Assembly (NCBI RefSeq): GCF_029868745.1 | Contig: NZ_JARWOP010000358.1 | Location: 22,538-86,537, forward strand | Source of the DNA: Nocardia wallacei | Lineage (GTDB): Bacteria > Actinomycetota > Actinomycetes > Mycobacteriales > Mycobacteriaceae | DNA length: 64,000 bases | Reading direction: 5' to 3' | Shown here: positions 1 through 8,677 of the stretch, in pieces | How the letters are laid out: each line of letters opens with the position of its first letter | Numbering within the stretch: position 1 is the stretch's first letter | The notes under the pieces: model-generated | What the model was told of the DNA's origin: nothing | The model's input: the letters and a program-made list of their open reading frames with translations, nothing else | Database searches by the model: none | Made by a program: the position numbers and the translations under genes

Positions 1-146
1 CTCGTCCCGGTGATGCCACCGACACGTCACCTCCAGGTGATCGCGAGCCCGGCAGTCGAATCTTCCGGGCGTTGCTGCGTGGATACTAGCCAGCCGCGGA
101 GCCGTTGTCGCAGCGAGTTGTTCGCGGCGCCGGGACGGGGCGAGAT

Positions 147-162
147 GTAGGGATATCCCTAC
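147..162. promoter_or_regulatory. perfect 16-bp palindrome upstream of the polyketide operon
   Basis: GTAGGGATATCCCTAC reads identically on both strands and lies about 100 bp before the start of the type III polyketide synthase gene. Its position suggests an operator for that operon. The TAGGG/CCCTA half-sites would suit a LuxR/NarL-type regulator, but the binding protein is inference. I see no gene in positions 1-262. Confidence 0.45.
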
Positions 163-262
163 TGTCGCCCGCGCGGCGGACGTCCGATTCTGAGTGCGCG
201 CCGCCCCCGCTCGCTGTCGCGGTACGGGAGCCGAGCGCAGAGAGATTGGACAGAACGGACCC

Positions 263-1429
263 GTGAACTCACCCGCGTCAGCTCCCAGAATGTCGGTTCC
301 GGTGGTGGCGGTGCCGCCGCACGAGGTCACCCACGACGCCTTGGTCGCCGCCGTCCGTCAGCGGTACGAGGGGGTATTCCCCGCGGACAGCGCCCGGGCG
401 GCGGCAGTACGGCGCGCGCTGGGGATGGCCGAGCGGCTCGCGATCGAAACCCATCCGCTGCACCTGCCGATCGATGAGATCGTCGCCGACCGCGGCCTCG
501 CCGCGCGCAACCGGGCGGCGTGGGAGGCGTTGCATGCCTATGCGATTCCGGCCGCGCGCGCCGCACTGCGGTCGGTGGGACGGACCGGCGCCGACGTGGA
601 CGTGGTGATCCTGGAGACATCCACCCTGATCGCGATGCCGTCGCCGGTGAGCGCGGTGGCCCAGGCGCTGCGATTGCGCCCGGACTGCGCGGCGATGCCG
701 GTGTTCGGCATGGGCTGCCGGGGCGGTGCACACGCCGTCACGATGGCGGCCACGTGGTTGCGCGCCCACCCCGGCGATACGGTCCTGATCGTCACCGCCG
801 ATTTCGCGGCGCCGCATTTCCACCTCGAAACCGGTGTGGACGAGGCCGGTTTGGTGGGCAGCATCGTGTCCAGCACGCTGTTCTCCGACGCCGCCGCGGC
901 GGCCGTCGTGTCCCGTTCGCTCGCGACGGGCTTCGAAATAGCCGACGTCACGCGGTACGAGGTACCCGGCACGGCGGATGCGATCGCCTGGACCGCCACC
1001 GACGAGGGGCTGCGCTTCCGCCTTACGACCGATGCGGTGCGTTCGATCCCCGCGCTCGGGCCGGCGCTGCGCGGCCTGCTCGAGCGGCAGGGCTGGGACG
1101 CAACGGATCTCGGGATCTGTGCGCTGCACTCGGGCGGGAACTCCATCATCCGCGATGCCGCGGCGGCGCTCGGCCTGAGCGCGCACCAGGTCGCGCCCGC
1201 GTGGCTGTCGCTGCGCCGCGGCAATCTCATGTCCTCGGCGGTGCTCGACGCGCTGGCCCTGATCGCCGCCCGGCCCGAGCTGCGCCCCGCGTGGGGTGCG
1301 CCGGTGCTCGGCGCGGGGTTCGGTCCGGGCTTCGGCATGGACGCCTTCGTCGGACGCGCGCTGCTGCCCGGTGCGGCGAGCGCGGCGGAACACCCGGACG
1401 CACACCGTAACGAGGCCGTGGTCGGCTGA
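263..1429 (+). CDS. type III polyketide synthase (chalcone/stilbene synthase family)
   Basis: This thiolase-fold enzyme of about 388 residues condenses acyl-CoA starters with malonyl-CoA without an acyl carrier protein. The full catalytic triad is visible: Cys152 in GMGCRGG, His289 in LHSGGNS and Asn321 in RRGNLMSSA. The length is normal for the family. GTG at 263 is preferred; an ATG at 290 and a GTG at 194 are alternatives, and none has a strong ribosome binding site. The gene is followed after 33 bp by a resorcylate-decarboxylase-like gene and then an MFS transporter. That context suggests a resorcylic acid or related phenolic product. The starter unit and chain length cannot be read from the sequence. 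Confidence 0.88.
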   Translation: MNSPASAPRMSVPVVAVPPHEVTHDALVAAVRQRYEGVFPADSARAAAVRRALGMAERLAIETHPLHLPIDEIVADRGLAARNRAAWEALHAYAIPAARAALRSVGRTGADVDVVILETSTLIAMPSPVSAVAQALRLRPDCAAMPVFGMGCRGGAHAVTMAATWLRAHPGDTVLIVTADFAAPHFHLETGVDEAGLVGSIVSSTLFSDAAAAAVVSRSLATGFEIADVTRYEVPGTADAIAWTATDEGLRFRLTTDAVRSIPALGPALRGLLERQGWDATDLGICALHSGGNSIIRDAAAALGLSAHQVAPAWLSLRRGNLMSSAVLDALALIAARPELRPAWGAPVLGAGFGPGFGMDAFVGRALLPGAASAAEHPDAHRNEAVVG

Positions 1430-1462
1430 CCGCGCGGCCGGATCGGAACAGAAAGGACAGCG

Positions 1463-2527
1463 ATGCCGTCGTCGCCCGAACCGGGGTCACCCGGCCGGAT
1501 CATTACCATCGAGGAGCACATGCTCCCGGACTTCCTCGCCGAGTATCTGAGCGGGGCGCGCGCCAATCTGGATGCCGCGTACTGGACGCGGGCGGAGGCG
1601 AAACTACGCGATGTCGGCGCGGAACGGCTGGCCGACATGGATTCCCACGGCGTGACGATGCAGGTGCTCTCCCCCACCGCGCCCGGGATCCAGATCGAGC
1701 CCGACGCCGCCAAGGCCACCCTGCTCGCCGCGCGCACCAACGACCTGATCGCCGCGGCGGTGGCCGCCGCGCCCGATCGCTTCGCCGGATTCGCCACCGT
1801 GGCGCTCCAGGATCCCGCGGCGGCGGTGCGCGAGATACGCCGGGCCGTGCTCGAACTCGGCATGGTCGGCGTGCTGGTCAACGGTCACACCTGCGGGTCC
1901 TACCTGGACGATCCGCGGTATGAGGATGTCCTGGCGACCGTGGCCGAACTGGGCGTTCCGCTGTATCTGCACCCGGCGAACTCGCCCGGCGGCGCCGCGT
2001 GGTCGGAAGGGCATCCGCAGTTGCGCGGGCCGCTGTTCGGGTGGGGTGTGGAGACCGCGGCGCATTTCCTGCGGCTGCTGTTCGCCGGCGTCTTCGATCG
2101 CACGCCGACCGACGGATTGACCGTGATCCTCGGGCACGCGGGCGAGGGCCTGCTCGCCGCGCCGTCCCGATTGGATTCGCGGTGGCGGGTGGCGAATGCC
2201 GAGCGGCACGGATATCGCCTGCGGCACTTGCCCTCACACTATCTGCGCGGCAACCTGTTCGTGACGACCTCCGGAGTGACCGATCCGCTGGCGTTCTGGG
2301 CGGCGGTCGAGGCGGTCGGGCCGAGCCGGGTCGGGTTCGCGCAGGACTATCCGATGGAGGAGATGGGCCCGCAGTCGGCCGCTCTGCGGAACCGGTGGCG
2401 GGTCGAGAGCCTCGGCGTCGCCGCCGACGACGAGTTGGTCGAGGCCGTCGCGTGGCGCAATGTCAGCCGATTGCTCGGCCTGTCGCTGGACGCGAACGGT
2501 CAACGCCCGCAACCGGTCCCGCACTGA
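1463..2527 (+). CDS. amidohydrolase-2 family non-oxidative decarboxylase, gamma-resorcylate decarboxylase-like
   Basis: The 354-residue protein resembles gamma-resorcylate (2,6-dihydroxybenzoate) decarboxylases along its length. These TIM-barrel metalloenzymes remove CO2 from hydroxybenzoic acids without oxidation. The metal and catalytic positions are present: Glu17 and His19 of the EEH motif, His170 in YLHP, His225 and Glu228 in GHAGEG, and Asp295 in AQDYP. The start ATG follows an AAAGGA ribosome binding site. It lies directly after the type III polyketide synthase gene, so the likely substrate is the resorcylic acid product of that enzyme, giving a resorcinol. That pairing is inference; a general ACMSD-like decarboxylase is the alternative. 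Confidence 0.82.
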   Translation: MPSSPEPGSPGRIITIEEHMLPDFLAEYLSGARANLDAAYWTRAEAKLRDVGAERLADMDSHGVTMQVLSPTAPGIQIEPDAAKATLLAARTNDLIAAAVAAAPDRFAGFATVALQDPAAAVREIRRAVLELGMVGVLVNGHTCGSYLDDPRYEDVLATVAELGVPLYLHPANSPGGAAWSEGHPQLRGPLFGWGVETAAHFLRLLFAGVFDRTPTDGLTVILGHAGEGLLAAPSRLDSRWRVANAERHGYRLRHLPSHYLRGNLFVTTSGVTDPLAFWAAVEAVGPSRVGFAQDYPMEEMGPQSAALRNRWRVESLGVAADDELVEAVAWRNVSRLLGLSLDANGQRPQPVPH

Positions 2528-2537
2528 AAGCGGCACG

Positions 2538-3800
2538 GTGACCGGCAGCACGCACGACACGGCGGCGTCCCCGGCGCGCGGCCATTCCGGCGCACCCCCG
2601 TGGGCGCCGCTCGCGATCGCCATGGCCGCCGCCGGTTTCAGCCTCCGGCCGCCTATCACCGCCATGGGCGCGGCACTCGGATTCGTCCCGGAGAGTGCGG
2701 AATTCGATCCCACGATCCTCGGCTGGGTCGTCACCGTGCCACTATGGTGCTACGCGGTAGGCGGCGCACTGACCCCCCGATTGGCGGCCCGCTGGGGCGC
2801 GGCGCGCACCGCCACCGCCGCCCTCGCCGTCATGACCGCCGGACAAGCGGTCCGAGTCACGGGCGGCGCGGCAACACTGCTGGCAGGCACCACCGTCACG
2901 GCACTGGCCACCGCGGTCCTCGCGACCCTCCTCCCCGTCCTCGCGGCACGCTCCGGCAACCGAATGTCCAGGCTCACCGCAATCTACGCCCCCGCCATCG
3001 GAATAGGCAGCGCCGCAGGCGCTTTCGCCACCGCCCCACTGAGCGCCGCATCCTCATGGCGCTGGGGCCTCGCCCTCTGGGCCCCACTGTGCGCGCTCGC
3101 TCTGGCCTTCTGGCTGTGTGCGCGATGGCAGCCGGACGATGCAGGTGCTGACGCCTACGCGCGGACACCGGCCGTGGTCGACACCTCGGCGGGCGCGGGT
3201 GCGCGGGGCGGTGGCGGTGTACTTGTGCTGTGGGGGCCGGGGGGCAGGCTGGCGTGGGCGATGGCGCTCTTGTTCGGGGCTTGGGCCGTGGGAGCGTTCG
3301 CGGTGATGAGTTGGCTGCCTTCGATCTATCGCGACGCCGGTGTGGAGGGGACTTGGGCGGGGGTGTTGCTCGGGCTCGCGGCCGCTGCGGGCATTCCGGT
3401 CGCCGTGGTCCTGCCCGGCTGGGTGCGGCGGGTCCGGGGTGGGCCGGGGCGGGACATGCCGATTCTCGTCGTCACCGCGCTTCCGGCCGCGGGCCTGCTC
3501 GGGCTGTGGTGGGCGCCCACCGTCGCGCCCTGGCTGTGGGCGATCGGGTTGGGCGGCCTCTCGCTGATACTGACGCTGATACCGCTCAGCGCACCCGGAC
3601 CGCGACCCGCCACCGCGCTGTCCGCGGTCACGCACGGCGTGGGGTACGCGGTGGCGGGTGGCGGCGTCGCCCTGCTGAGCATGCTGCGCGTGCACCTGGA
3701 CGACTGGGCGCCGATCCTCTGGATATTGCTGGCGGCGTGCGTGATTCAGGCCGTCGCCGGGGCGACCGCGCTCAGGAGCGGGCCGCCCGGGATCCGATGA
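2538..3800 (+). CDS. MFS transporter, CynX/NimT type
   Basis: A 420-residue integral membrane protein with about 12 hydrophobic segments. The first segment carries the LRPPITAMG motif typical of the CynX/NimT subfamily. The start is taken as GTG at 2538, 10 bp after the preceding stop; an in-frame ATG at 2460 would overlap the decarboxylase gene and add a non-membrane extension. A hydrophilic loop of about 45 residues splits the protein into two halves in the usual way. Its place as third gene of the polyketide operon suggests export of the phenolic product or uptake of a precursor. The direction is not determinable. Confidence 0.82.
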   Translation: MTGSTHDTAASPARGHSGAPPWAPLAIAMAAAGFSLRPPITAMGAALGFVPESAEFDPTILGWVVTVPLWCYAVGGALTPRLAARWGAARTATAALAVMTAGQAVRVTGGAATLLAGTTVTALATAVLATLLPVLAARSGNRMSRLTAIYAPAIGIGSAAGAFATAPLSAASSWRWGLALWAPLCALALAFWLCARWQPDDAGADAYARTPAVVDTSAGAGARGGGGVLVLWGPGGRLAWAMALLFGAWAVGAFAVMSWLPSIYRDAGVEGTWAGVLLGLAAAAGIPVAVVLPGWVRRVRGGPGRDMPILVVTALPAAGLLGLWWAPTVAPWLWAIGLGGLSLILTLIPLSAPGPRPATALSAVTHGVGYAVAGGGVALLSMLRVHLDDWAPILWILLAACVIQAVAGATALRSGPPGIR

Positions 3801-3818
3801 AGGACCGCCGGACCCGGG

Positions 3819-5021
3819 TCAGCGCGTGGCGATGATCGCCGAGCCGTGCCCGAACAGGCCCTGGTTCACCGCGATTCCGGCGAGCGGGTCGTCCACCTGA
3901 CGGCCCTCGGCCTGACCCCGCAACTGCCACGTCAGCTCGCAGACCTGGGCGATCGCCTGTGCGGGGATCGCCTCACCGAAGCAGGCCAGCCCGCCGCTCG
4001 GATTCACCGGCACGCGGCCACCCAATGTCGTTGCGCCGCTGCGCAACAGCGCCTCGGCGCCGCCGGTCTCGCAGAGCCCGATGTCCTCGTACCAGTCCAG
4101 TTCGAGCGCGGTGGACAGATCGTAGACCTCCGCGAAGGACAGGTCGGCGGGACCGAGACCGGCCTCCTCGTAGGCGGCGTGCGCGATGGCGGAGCGGAAC
4201 GTGCGCGACGGCGCCTCGACGGCCACCGCGGAGTCGGTCGCGAAATCCGGCAGATCGAGCACCGTCTTCGGGAAGGTCGGTGTGACCGTCGACAGCGCCC
4301 GGATACGAACGGGATCGGCGGTGCCGTGCCGGCGCGCGTACTCCATCGACGTCAGCACCAGGGCCGCACCGCCGTCACTGGTCGCGCAGATGTCCAGCAG
4401 CCGCAACGGATCCGAGACCACCGCCGACGCGGCGACCTCCGCGGCCGACACCTCCTTGCGATAGCGGGCATACGGGTTGTTCAGCCCGTGCCTGGCGTTC
4501 TTCACCTTGACCGCGGCGAAATCGTCCAGCGTGGCCCCGTGCAGCGCCATCCGGCGGCGGGCGTACAGCGCGAAATAGATCGGATTGGTCGCGCCGAGCA
4601 GATGGAATCGCAGCCAGTCCGGATCATCGCGGCGTTCCCCGCCGACCGGCTGGAAGAAGCCCTTCGGCGCGGCGTCCGCGCCGATCACCAGCGCCACATC
4701 GGTCAGCCCGGCCAGAATCTGGGCGCGCGCGTTGGCAATGGCCTGGGCGCCGGAGGCGCAGGCGGCGTAACTGCTCGAGATCCGCGCACCGGACCAGCCC
4801 AGCGCCTGAGCGAACGTCGCGCCCGAGACGAAACCCGGATAGCCGTTGCGGATCGTGTCCGCGCCGGCGATATAGCCGACGTCGCGATGGTCCACCCCCG
4901 CGTCGGCCAGCGCCGCACGCGCCGCGACCAGTCCGTATTCGACGAAATTGCGGCCCCATTTGCCCCACTGGTGCATGCCCGCACCGAGGACGGCGATATC
5001 GCGCTCGTTCGTGTCAGGCAT
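3819..5021 (-). CDS. thiolase-like lipid-transfer protein (Ltp2/Ltp3-type) partner of DUF35 protein
   Basis: A 400-residue thiolase-fold protein of the SCP2/lipid-transfer group used in steroid side-chain degradation. Members act with a DUF35 zinc-ribbon protein, for example as retro-aldolases (Ltp2-ChsH2). The thiolase nucleophile region is present, with Cys88 in AACASGAQA, along with NPSGG and a C-terminal GHG motif. Its start overlaps the end of the DUF35 gene by 8 nt, which indicates a translated pair. A KstR-like site precedes the pair, which supports a role in sterol or long-chain acyl-CoA catabolism. Exact substrate unknown. It is transcribed toward the polyketide operon and ends 18 bp from it. 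Confidence 0.82.
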   Translation of the reverse strand: MPDTNERDIAVLGAGMHQWGKWGRNFVEYGLVAARAALADAGVDHRDVGYIAGADTIRNGYPGFVSGATFAQALGWSGARISSSYAACASGAQAIANARAQILAGLTDVALVIGADAAPKGFFQPVGGERRDDPDWLRFHLLGATNPIYFALYARRRMALHGATLDDFAAVKVKNARHGLNNPYARYRKEVSAAEVAASAVVSDPLRLLDICATSDGGAALVLTSMEYARRHGTADPVRIRALSTVTPTFPKTVLDLPDFATDSAVAVEAPSRTFRSAIAHAAYEEAGLGPADLSFAEVYDLSTALELDWYEDIGLCETGGAEALLRSGATTLGGRVPVNPSGGLACFGEAIPAQAIAQVCELTWQLRGQAEGRQVDDPLAGIAVNQGLFGHGSAIIATR

Positions 5022-5460
5022 CGACCGGCCTCCACATCCACACCGTGTGCTCCGCGTCCTCGTCCTCGTACAGCACGCCGACGGTCAGTTCGACCGGCAT
5101 GCCGACGGCCAGGTCGTCCACGGTGAGACCGCGCACGACCTGCCCGAGGATCACCATCTGCTCGACCTCGAGTTCCACCGCCGCGACGATGTACGGCTCG
5201 AACGGATCGGGCGAGATGTACGGCGGGGGTGGTTTGTAGCGTGCGTCCGCGTAGGACCAGATCCGGCCGCGCGTGGAAAACAGGTACTCCTCCAGCTCGG
5301 AGCCGTCTTTCGGGGCCGTGCACTGCGGGTTGCGGCAGGCCAGCGTGTTCCGCGGGAAGTACGGCGTGCCGCAGGCGGTACAGCGGCTTCCCTGCAGGCG
5401 CACCGTGCCGTCGTCCGCAGTGAACCAGTCGGCCACGGCGGGGCGTTGTTCTTTCTGCAC
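5014..5460 (-). CDS. DUF35 OB-fold/zinc-ribbon acyl-CoA-associated protein
   Basis: A 148-residue protein with an N-terminal rubredoxin-like zinc ribbon (CTACG near residue 33, then C-x4-C) followed by a DUF35 OB-fold. Such proteins bind and position acyl-CoA for thiolase-like partners, as ChsH2 does for Ltp2. The start is GTG. The stop lies 8 nt inside the downstream thiolase-like gene, so the two subunits are probably made as a complex. The KstR-type site lies 15 bp upstream of the start, close enough to block transcription or overlap the transcript start. Family assignment is firm; the pathway is inferred from the partner and operator. Confidence 0.85.
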   Translation of the reverse strand: MQKEQRPAVADWFTADDGTVRLQGSRCTACGTPYFPRNTLACRNPQCTAPKDGSELEEYLFSTRGRIWSYADARYKPPPPYISPDPFEPYIVAAVELEVEQMVILGQVVRGLTVDDLAVGMPVELTVGVLYEDEDAEHTVWMWRPVDA

Positions 5461-5474
5461 ACGCCCGACGTTAT

Positions 5475-5488
5475 AGGAACACGTTCTA
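5475..5488. promoter_or_regulatory. KstR-like operator
   Basis: AGGAACACGTTCTA matches the published KstR consensus TnnAACnnGTTnnA at every fixed position except the first T. On the minus strand it reads TAGAACGTGTTCCT. It lies immediately upstream of the DUF35/thiolase pair, as expected for a cholesterol-regulon operator controlled by a TetR-type repressor. Confidence 0.6.
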
Positions 5489-5517
5489 CTTTGGGTAGGG
5501 CCGCCCCGAGATCGGCC

Positions 5518-5850
5518 TCAGCGGCAGACCCACACCGCGTCGGCGAGGTTGTCGGTCTCGGACGGCAACGTGCCGCGATCGTTGTCCGCGGTGGCGGCGA
5601 GCAACTGCCACTCCTGGCCGGTCCAGTTGTAGATCCCGACGAATCCGCCCGTGCGATTCCAGTACGAGGTCAGCCGGTCGCCGACACCGCCGTTGCCGAT
5701 GTCGTACAGCGCGCAGTCCGACTCCACCTGCACGATCATGGGACCGGTTCCGTTCGGGCCGTCCCAGCCGCAGAACGTCCCGCCCGGGCACGCGTACCCG
5801 GGATACGCCGAGGCGGTGGCGGCGGGCAGAGCACCTCCGCCAGTTCGCAA
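5518..5850 (-). pseudogene. peptidase inhibitor family I36 protein lacking its 5' end
   Basis: The frame encodes a signal-peptide tail (PAATASA) followed by a mature I36-type domain with CPGGTFCGWDG, WN.TGGF and a C-terminal WVCR, matching Streptomyces metalloproteinase-inhibitor-like proteins. There is no ATG or GTG start and no hydrophobic signal core. Upstream of the Ala-x-Ala region the DNA is instead the coding sequence of the LuxR-family ATPase in another frame. A TTG at 5850 is the only visible start. The simplest reading is that a deletion removed the promoter and the first 25 or so codons. Expression as a short cytoplasmic product cannot be excluded. Confidence 0.65.
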
Positions 5851-8264
5851 CGGGCCTCGACGGCGAATCCCGCCGCCCCGACGTCGTCACAGACGGCCGC
5901 CGCCTCGGCCAACTGCGTCCGCGCCGCCTTCGAATCACCCAGTGCCGCAGAGCATTTCCCCAGCCACAGCACGGCCGGTCCATGGTAATGGGCGGTTCCG
6001 CCGCTGGCCGACACGTGCTCACCGCGGCGCTCGGCGAGCCGATCGGCGAAATAGCGCACATCCTCGATCGCCCCGACCCGGGTCGCGATCATGGCGCCCG
6101 TCGCGAGCACGATGGTGGCGAAATACGGTGGGACGTCCCACTGCGCGGGCGACCCGAGGGCGCGGTACACGGCCGCCGCTTCGTCCCGGCGCCCCGATTC
6201 GGCCAGCGGCATCGCGGTGCCCAGCCCGGAGAACAGCCGGTTACGCACCTCGCCGCGGGTGTGAGCGGGCGGCAGCACCAGAGTCTCCGGAAAATGCCCG
6301 ACGTGGTGGCCCACCATGGTCAGCAGCGACCGGTAGGCGCCGAATCCGGCGGGCATCGACAGTCCCTCGGCGATCTCCCGCGCCAGCCCGGCCAGCCGCA
6401 ACGACTCGTGGAATTCTCCGACCGCCTGGGCGCGAGCGGCCTCGGCGACCAGCAGGTGCCACTTCGGGACCGGTCCGCCGGTGCGCTCGACACACCAGCG
6501 TAGCCGCGACAGCTCCGCGGCCACCGCGCCGAGCCGGCCGTGCTCGAACAGGCTGTCGATGGCCCAGAGCCGGCCCCACATCTCGGTGGCCGGGCTGTGC
6601 GTCCGCGCTCCGGTCGCGATCATGGTGGCCGCCAGTTCGGCGCGCGTCTCTCGGTGTTCCGGTGCGGTGCAGGCCAATTGGCGGGCTCGCAGCGCGGCGA
6701 CCACGATGTGCGGCTCGGCGGCCCGCTCGGCCAGTGCCAGCGCCCGCGCGCTGCTCTGCTCGATGCCGTCGAGGCGGCCCAGGTACAGCGCGGCCTCCGT
6801 CGAGCGGGCCAGCAGTCGCGCCCGCAGCCCGTCGGACAGGCCCGATGCGGCCAGCGCCTCGGCACACTCTTCGTGAATGTCACGGTCCCACACCAGATCT
6901 CCGACCGGTTCGAGCACCAGCGCGCTCTCGGCCAGCAGCCCGGCGTTTCCCGACCGCCGCGCGAGAGCGGCAGCGGCGAGACAGTCGGCCCGCGCCGCCG
7001 TGCGGTCGCCCGCGCGCAGCAGCGCGTCCGCGCGGGCCAGCCGGAGCCGGCCGCACTCGGCCGGGCCCAGGTCGGCGGCATTGTCCAGGGCCAGGCCGTA
7101 GAGCCGTACGGCCTCCTCGAACGCCGACTCGCGCAGCGCGGTCTCCGCGGCCCGTCGCGCCCACCGCACCGCCGGCTCGCGCTGCCCGACCACCGCCGCC
7201 TGCGCGTAATGGCGGGCCAGGGCGGCGGCATGCGCCGCCGGCGCCTCGGGATACAGTTCCTCGATCGCGTGGGCGGCCTTGGTGTGCAACAGGACTCGCT
7301 GCCGCAGCGGCATTCCGTCTTGGAGCGCCGCCCGCACCAGGGAGTGCCCGAACCGCACGGCGCCCGCCGCGGCGGCGAGTTCGAGCAGCCCCGCGCCCAC
7401 GGCCTCGTCGACGGCGGCCAGGCAGTCCGAGGCGGGGCGATCCACCAGCCGGGCGGCCACCGCGATCGCGAATTCGCCGCCCAGTATCGACGCCGCGCGC
7501 AGCAGTTCGCGCGCGCGGGGCGACAGCATCGCCATCCGGCCGTCGACCACCGCGCGCAGCGTGGCGGGCACCACCAGCTCCGCGGTGACCGCGGTGCCCA
7601 GCGAGCGCCCCAATTCCCGCAGATAGAACGGATTTCCGGAGGTCATCGCGTGTGCCTGAGCGGCGAGCGAGTCGGGGATCGGGCGGTCGGCCGCGCCGCG
7701 CAGGCACGCCGCCGAGTCCCGGGGCGACAGCCCGGTCAGGGTGAGCAGGCGGGCATTCGGCTCGCTCAGCAGTTTCGGTTCGATCGACCGCCAGCCGGGC
7801 GCGGCATCAATCGGCGTGTCACGGGCGGTGGCGCACACCATGATCGGGCGATCGCGCAGGTGTCGCACCACGTGCAGCAGCGCCAGCAGCGAGGGTTCGT
7901 CGGCCCAGTGGATGTCGTCGACGACGAGCAGCACGCCGGCCCCGGACGGGTCGAGCCGATCGGCGAAACGGTCGAACAGCGCCACCCGGCCCGAGATCTG
8001 GTCGCCGGTGTCGAGGTCGTCGATGTCGACGAGTTGCCGCCACAGCCAGAACGGCGGCACATCCGGCAGCTCGGAGGCCCGCGCCCACAGCGAGCGCACA
8101 CCCCGCACGCGCGCCCGCTCGGCGAGTTCCGCTGCCAGCCTGGTCTTTCCGATGCCCGCTTCGCCCGCGCACACGACCAGCTGCGCCGACCCGCCGAGCG
8201 CCGGTTCCAACCGGCCCAGCAGGTCGGCGAGTTCGCGTTCGCGCCCGATCAACGCCGCCGGCAC
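5736..8264 (-). CDS. AAA-ATPase/TPR regulator of LuxR (LAL) type, C-terminally truncated
   Basis: An 842-residue STAND-type protein. It starts almost directly with the GRERELADL signature, then Walker A (GEAGIGKT near residue 35) and Walker B (VVDDIHWAD near 120), followed by a long helical TPR-like region. Family members end in a LuxR helix-turn-helix. Here homology stops at CELAEVL, and the last 30 or so residues are a Pro/Arg-rich out-of-frame read through the I36 gene. The protein therefore has no recognisable DNA-binding domain. It may be non-functional as a transcription factor, or act as a pure STAND switch. The start is GTG with GGAGG just upstream. Confidence 0.75.
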   Translation of the reverse strand: MPAALIGRERELADLLGRLEPALGGSAQLVVCAGEAGIGKTRLAAELAERARVRGVRSLWARASELPDVPPFWLWRQLVDIDDLDTGDQISGRVALFDRFADRLDPSGAGVLLVVDDIHWADEPSLLALLHVVRHLRDRPIMVCATARDTPIDAAPGWRSIEPKLLSEPNARLLTLTGLSPRDSAACLRGAADRPIPDSLAAQAHAMTSGNPFYLRELGRSLGTAVTAELVVPATLRAVVDGRMAMLSPRARELLRAASILGGEFAIAVAARLVDRPASDCLAAVDEAVGAGLLELAAAAGAVRFGHSLVRAALQDGMPLRQRVLLHTKAAHAIEELYPEAPAAHAAALARHYAQAAVVGQREPAVRWARRAAETALRESAFEEAVRLYGLALDNAADLGPAECGRLRLARADALLRAGDRTAARADCLAAAALARRSGNAGLLAESALVLEPVGDLVWDRDIHEECAEALAASGLSDGLRARLLARSTEAALYLGRLDGIEQSSARALALAERAAEPHIVVAALRARQLACTAPEHRETRAELAATMIATGARTHSPATEMWGRLWAIDSLFEHGRLGAVAAELSRLRWCVERTGGPVPKWHLLVAEAARAQAVGEFHESLRLAGLAREIAEGLSMPAGFGAYRSLLTMVGHHVGHFPETLVLPPAHTRGEVRNRLFSGLGTAMPLAESGRRDEAAAVYRALGSPAQWDVPPYFATIVLATGAMIATRVGAIEDVRYFADRLAERRGEHVSASGGTAHYHGPAVLWLGKCSAALGDSKAARTQLAEAAAVCDDVGAAGFAVEARCELAEVLCPPPPPRRIPGTRARAGRSAAGTARTEPVP

Positions 8265-8294
8265 CGGTCACCTCCGTCTCGCCGACGCTAGACG

Positions 8295-8582
8295 CTACCC
8301 GCGTCGGTGCTCGATGACGACCTCCGCGTCGAAAGCGGTGACGGTCTCCCCCGGGCCGGGCCGGATGCCGGTCCGGGCGAATGCCGGGAACAGCCGCTCG
8401 GCCGCGAAACGATCTGCGGCCGCGGCGGATTCCCACAGGTCGACCACGTGCAGCGCGCCGTCGCTCTCGCCGACGATGCTGAGCAGGTTCCCGGCGATCG
8501 GCTCGGGACCGAGCGCCTGGTGCACGGTCCGGTACTCCCGCAGTCCGACGCCGGGACTGCGGGTGATGTGGATGTAGGGCAT
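8295..8582 (-). CDS. dimeric alpha/beta-barrel (ABM-like) monooxygenase-family protein
   Basis: A 95-residue protein with the ferredoxin-like alpha/beta layout of antibiotic-biosynthesis-monooxygenase-like proteins: an N-terminal beta strand with HITRSPG, a central strand LHVVDLWES, and an amphipathic helix AAADRFAAERLFPAF. Such small proteins act as quinone or phenol monooxygenases or as ligand-binding dimers. ATG start with AGGAACC upstream. It lies 30 bp upstream of the truncated LuxR-type ATPase gene on the same strand and could share its transcript. The substrate is unknown. Confidence 0.6.
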   Translation of the reverse strand: MPYIHITRSPGVGLREYRTVHQALGPEPIAGNLLSIVGESDGALHVVDLWESAAAADRFAAERLFPAFARTGIRPGPGETVTAFDAEVVIEHRRG

Positions 8583-8677
8583 GAGCGGTTCCTGTCTCCT
8601 CGTGCCGGCGGGTGATCGGCTCAGCGTAGGAGCGGGCGGGCGCGGGCCGCGTCCGCCGGATTACTCATGCCCGGTAC

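Noticed and set aside
278..1405. Long frames on the minus strand opposite the type III polyketide synthase gene
   Set aside because: Arg/Gly/Pro-rich composition, no family features, and entirely antisense to a gene with an intact catalytic triad; a by-product of high GC content.
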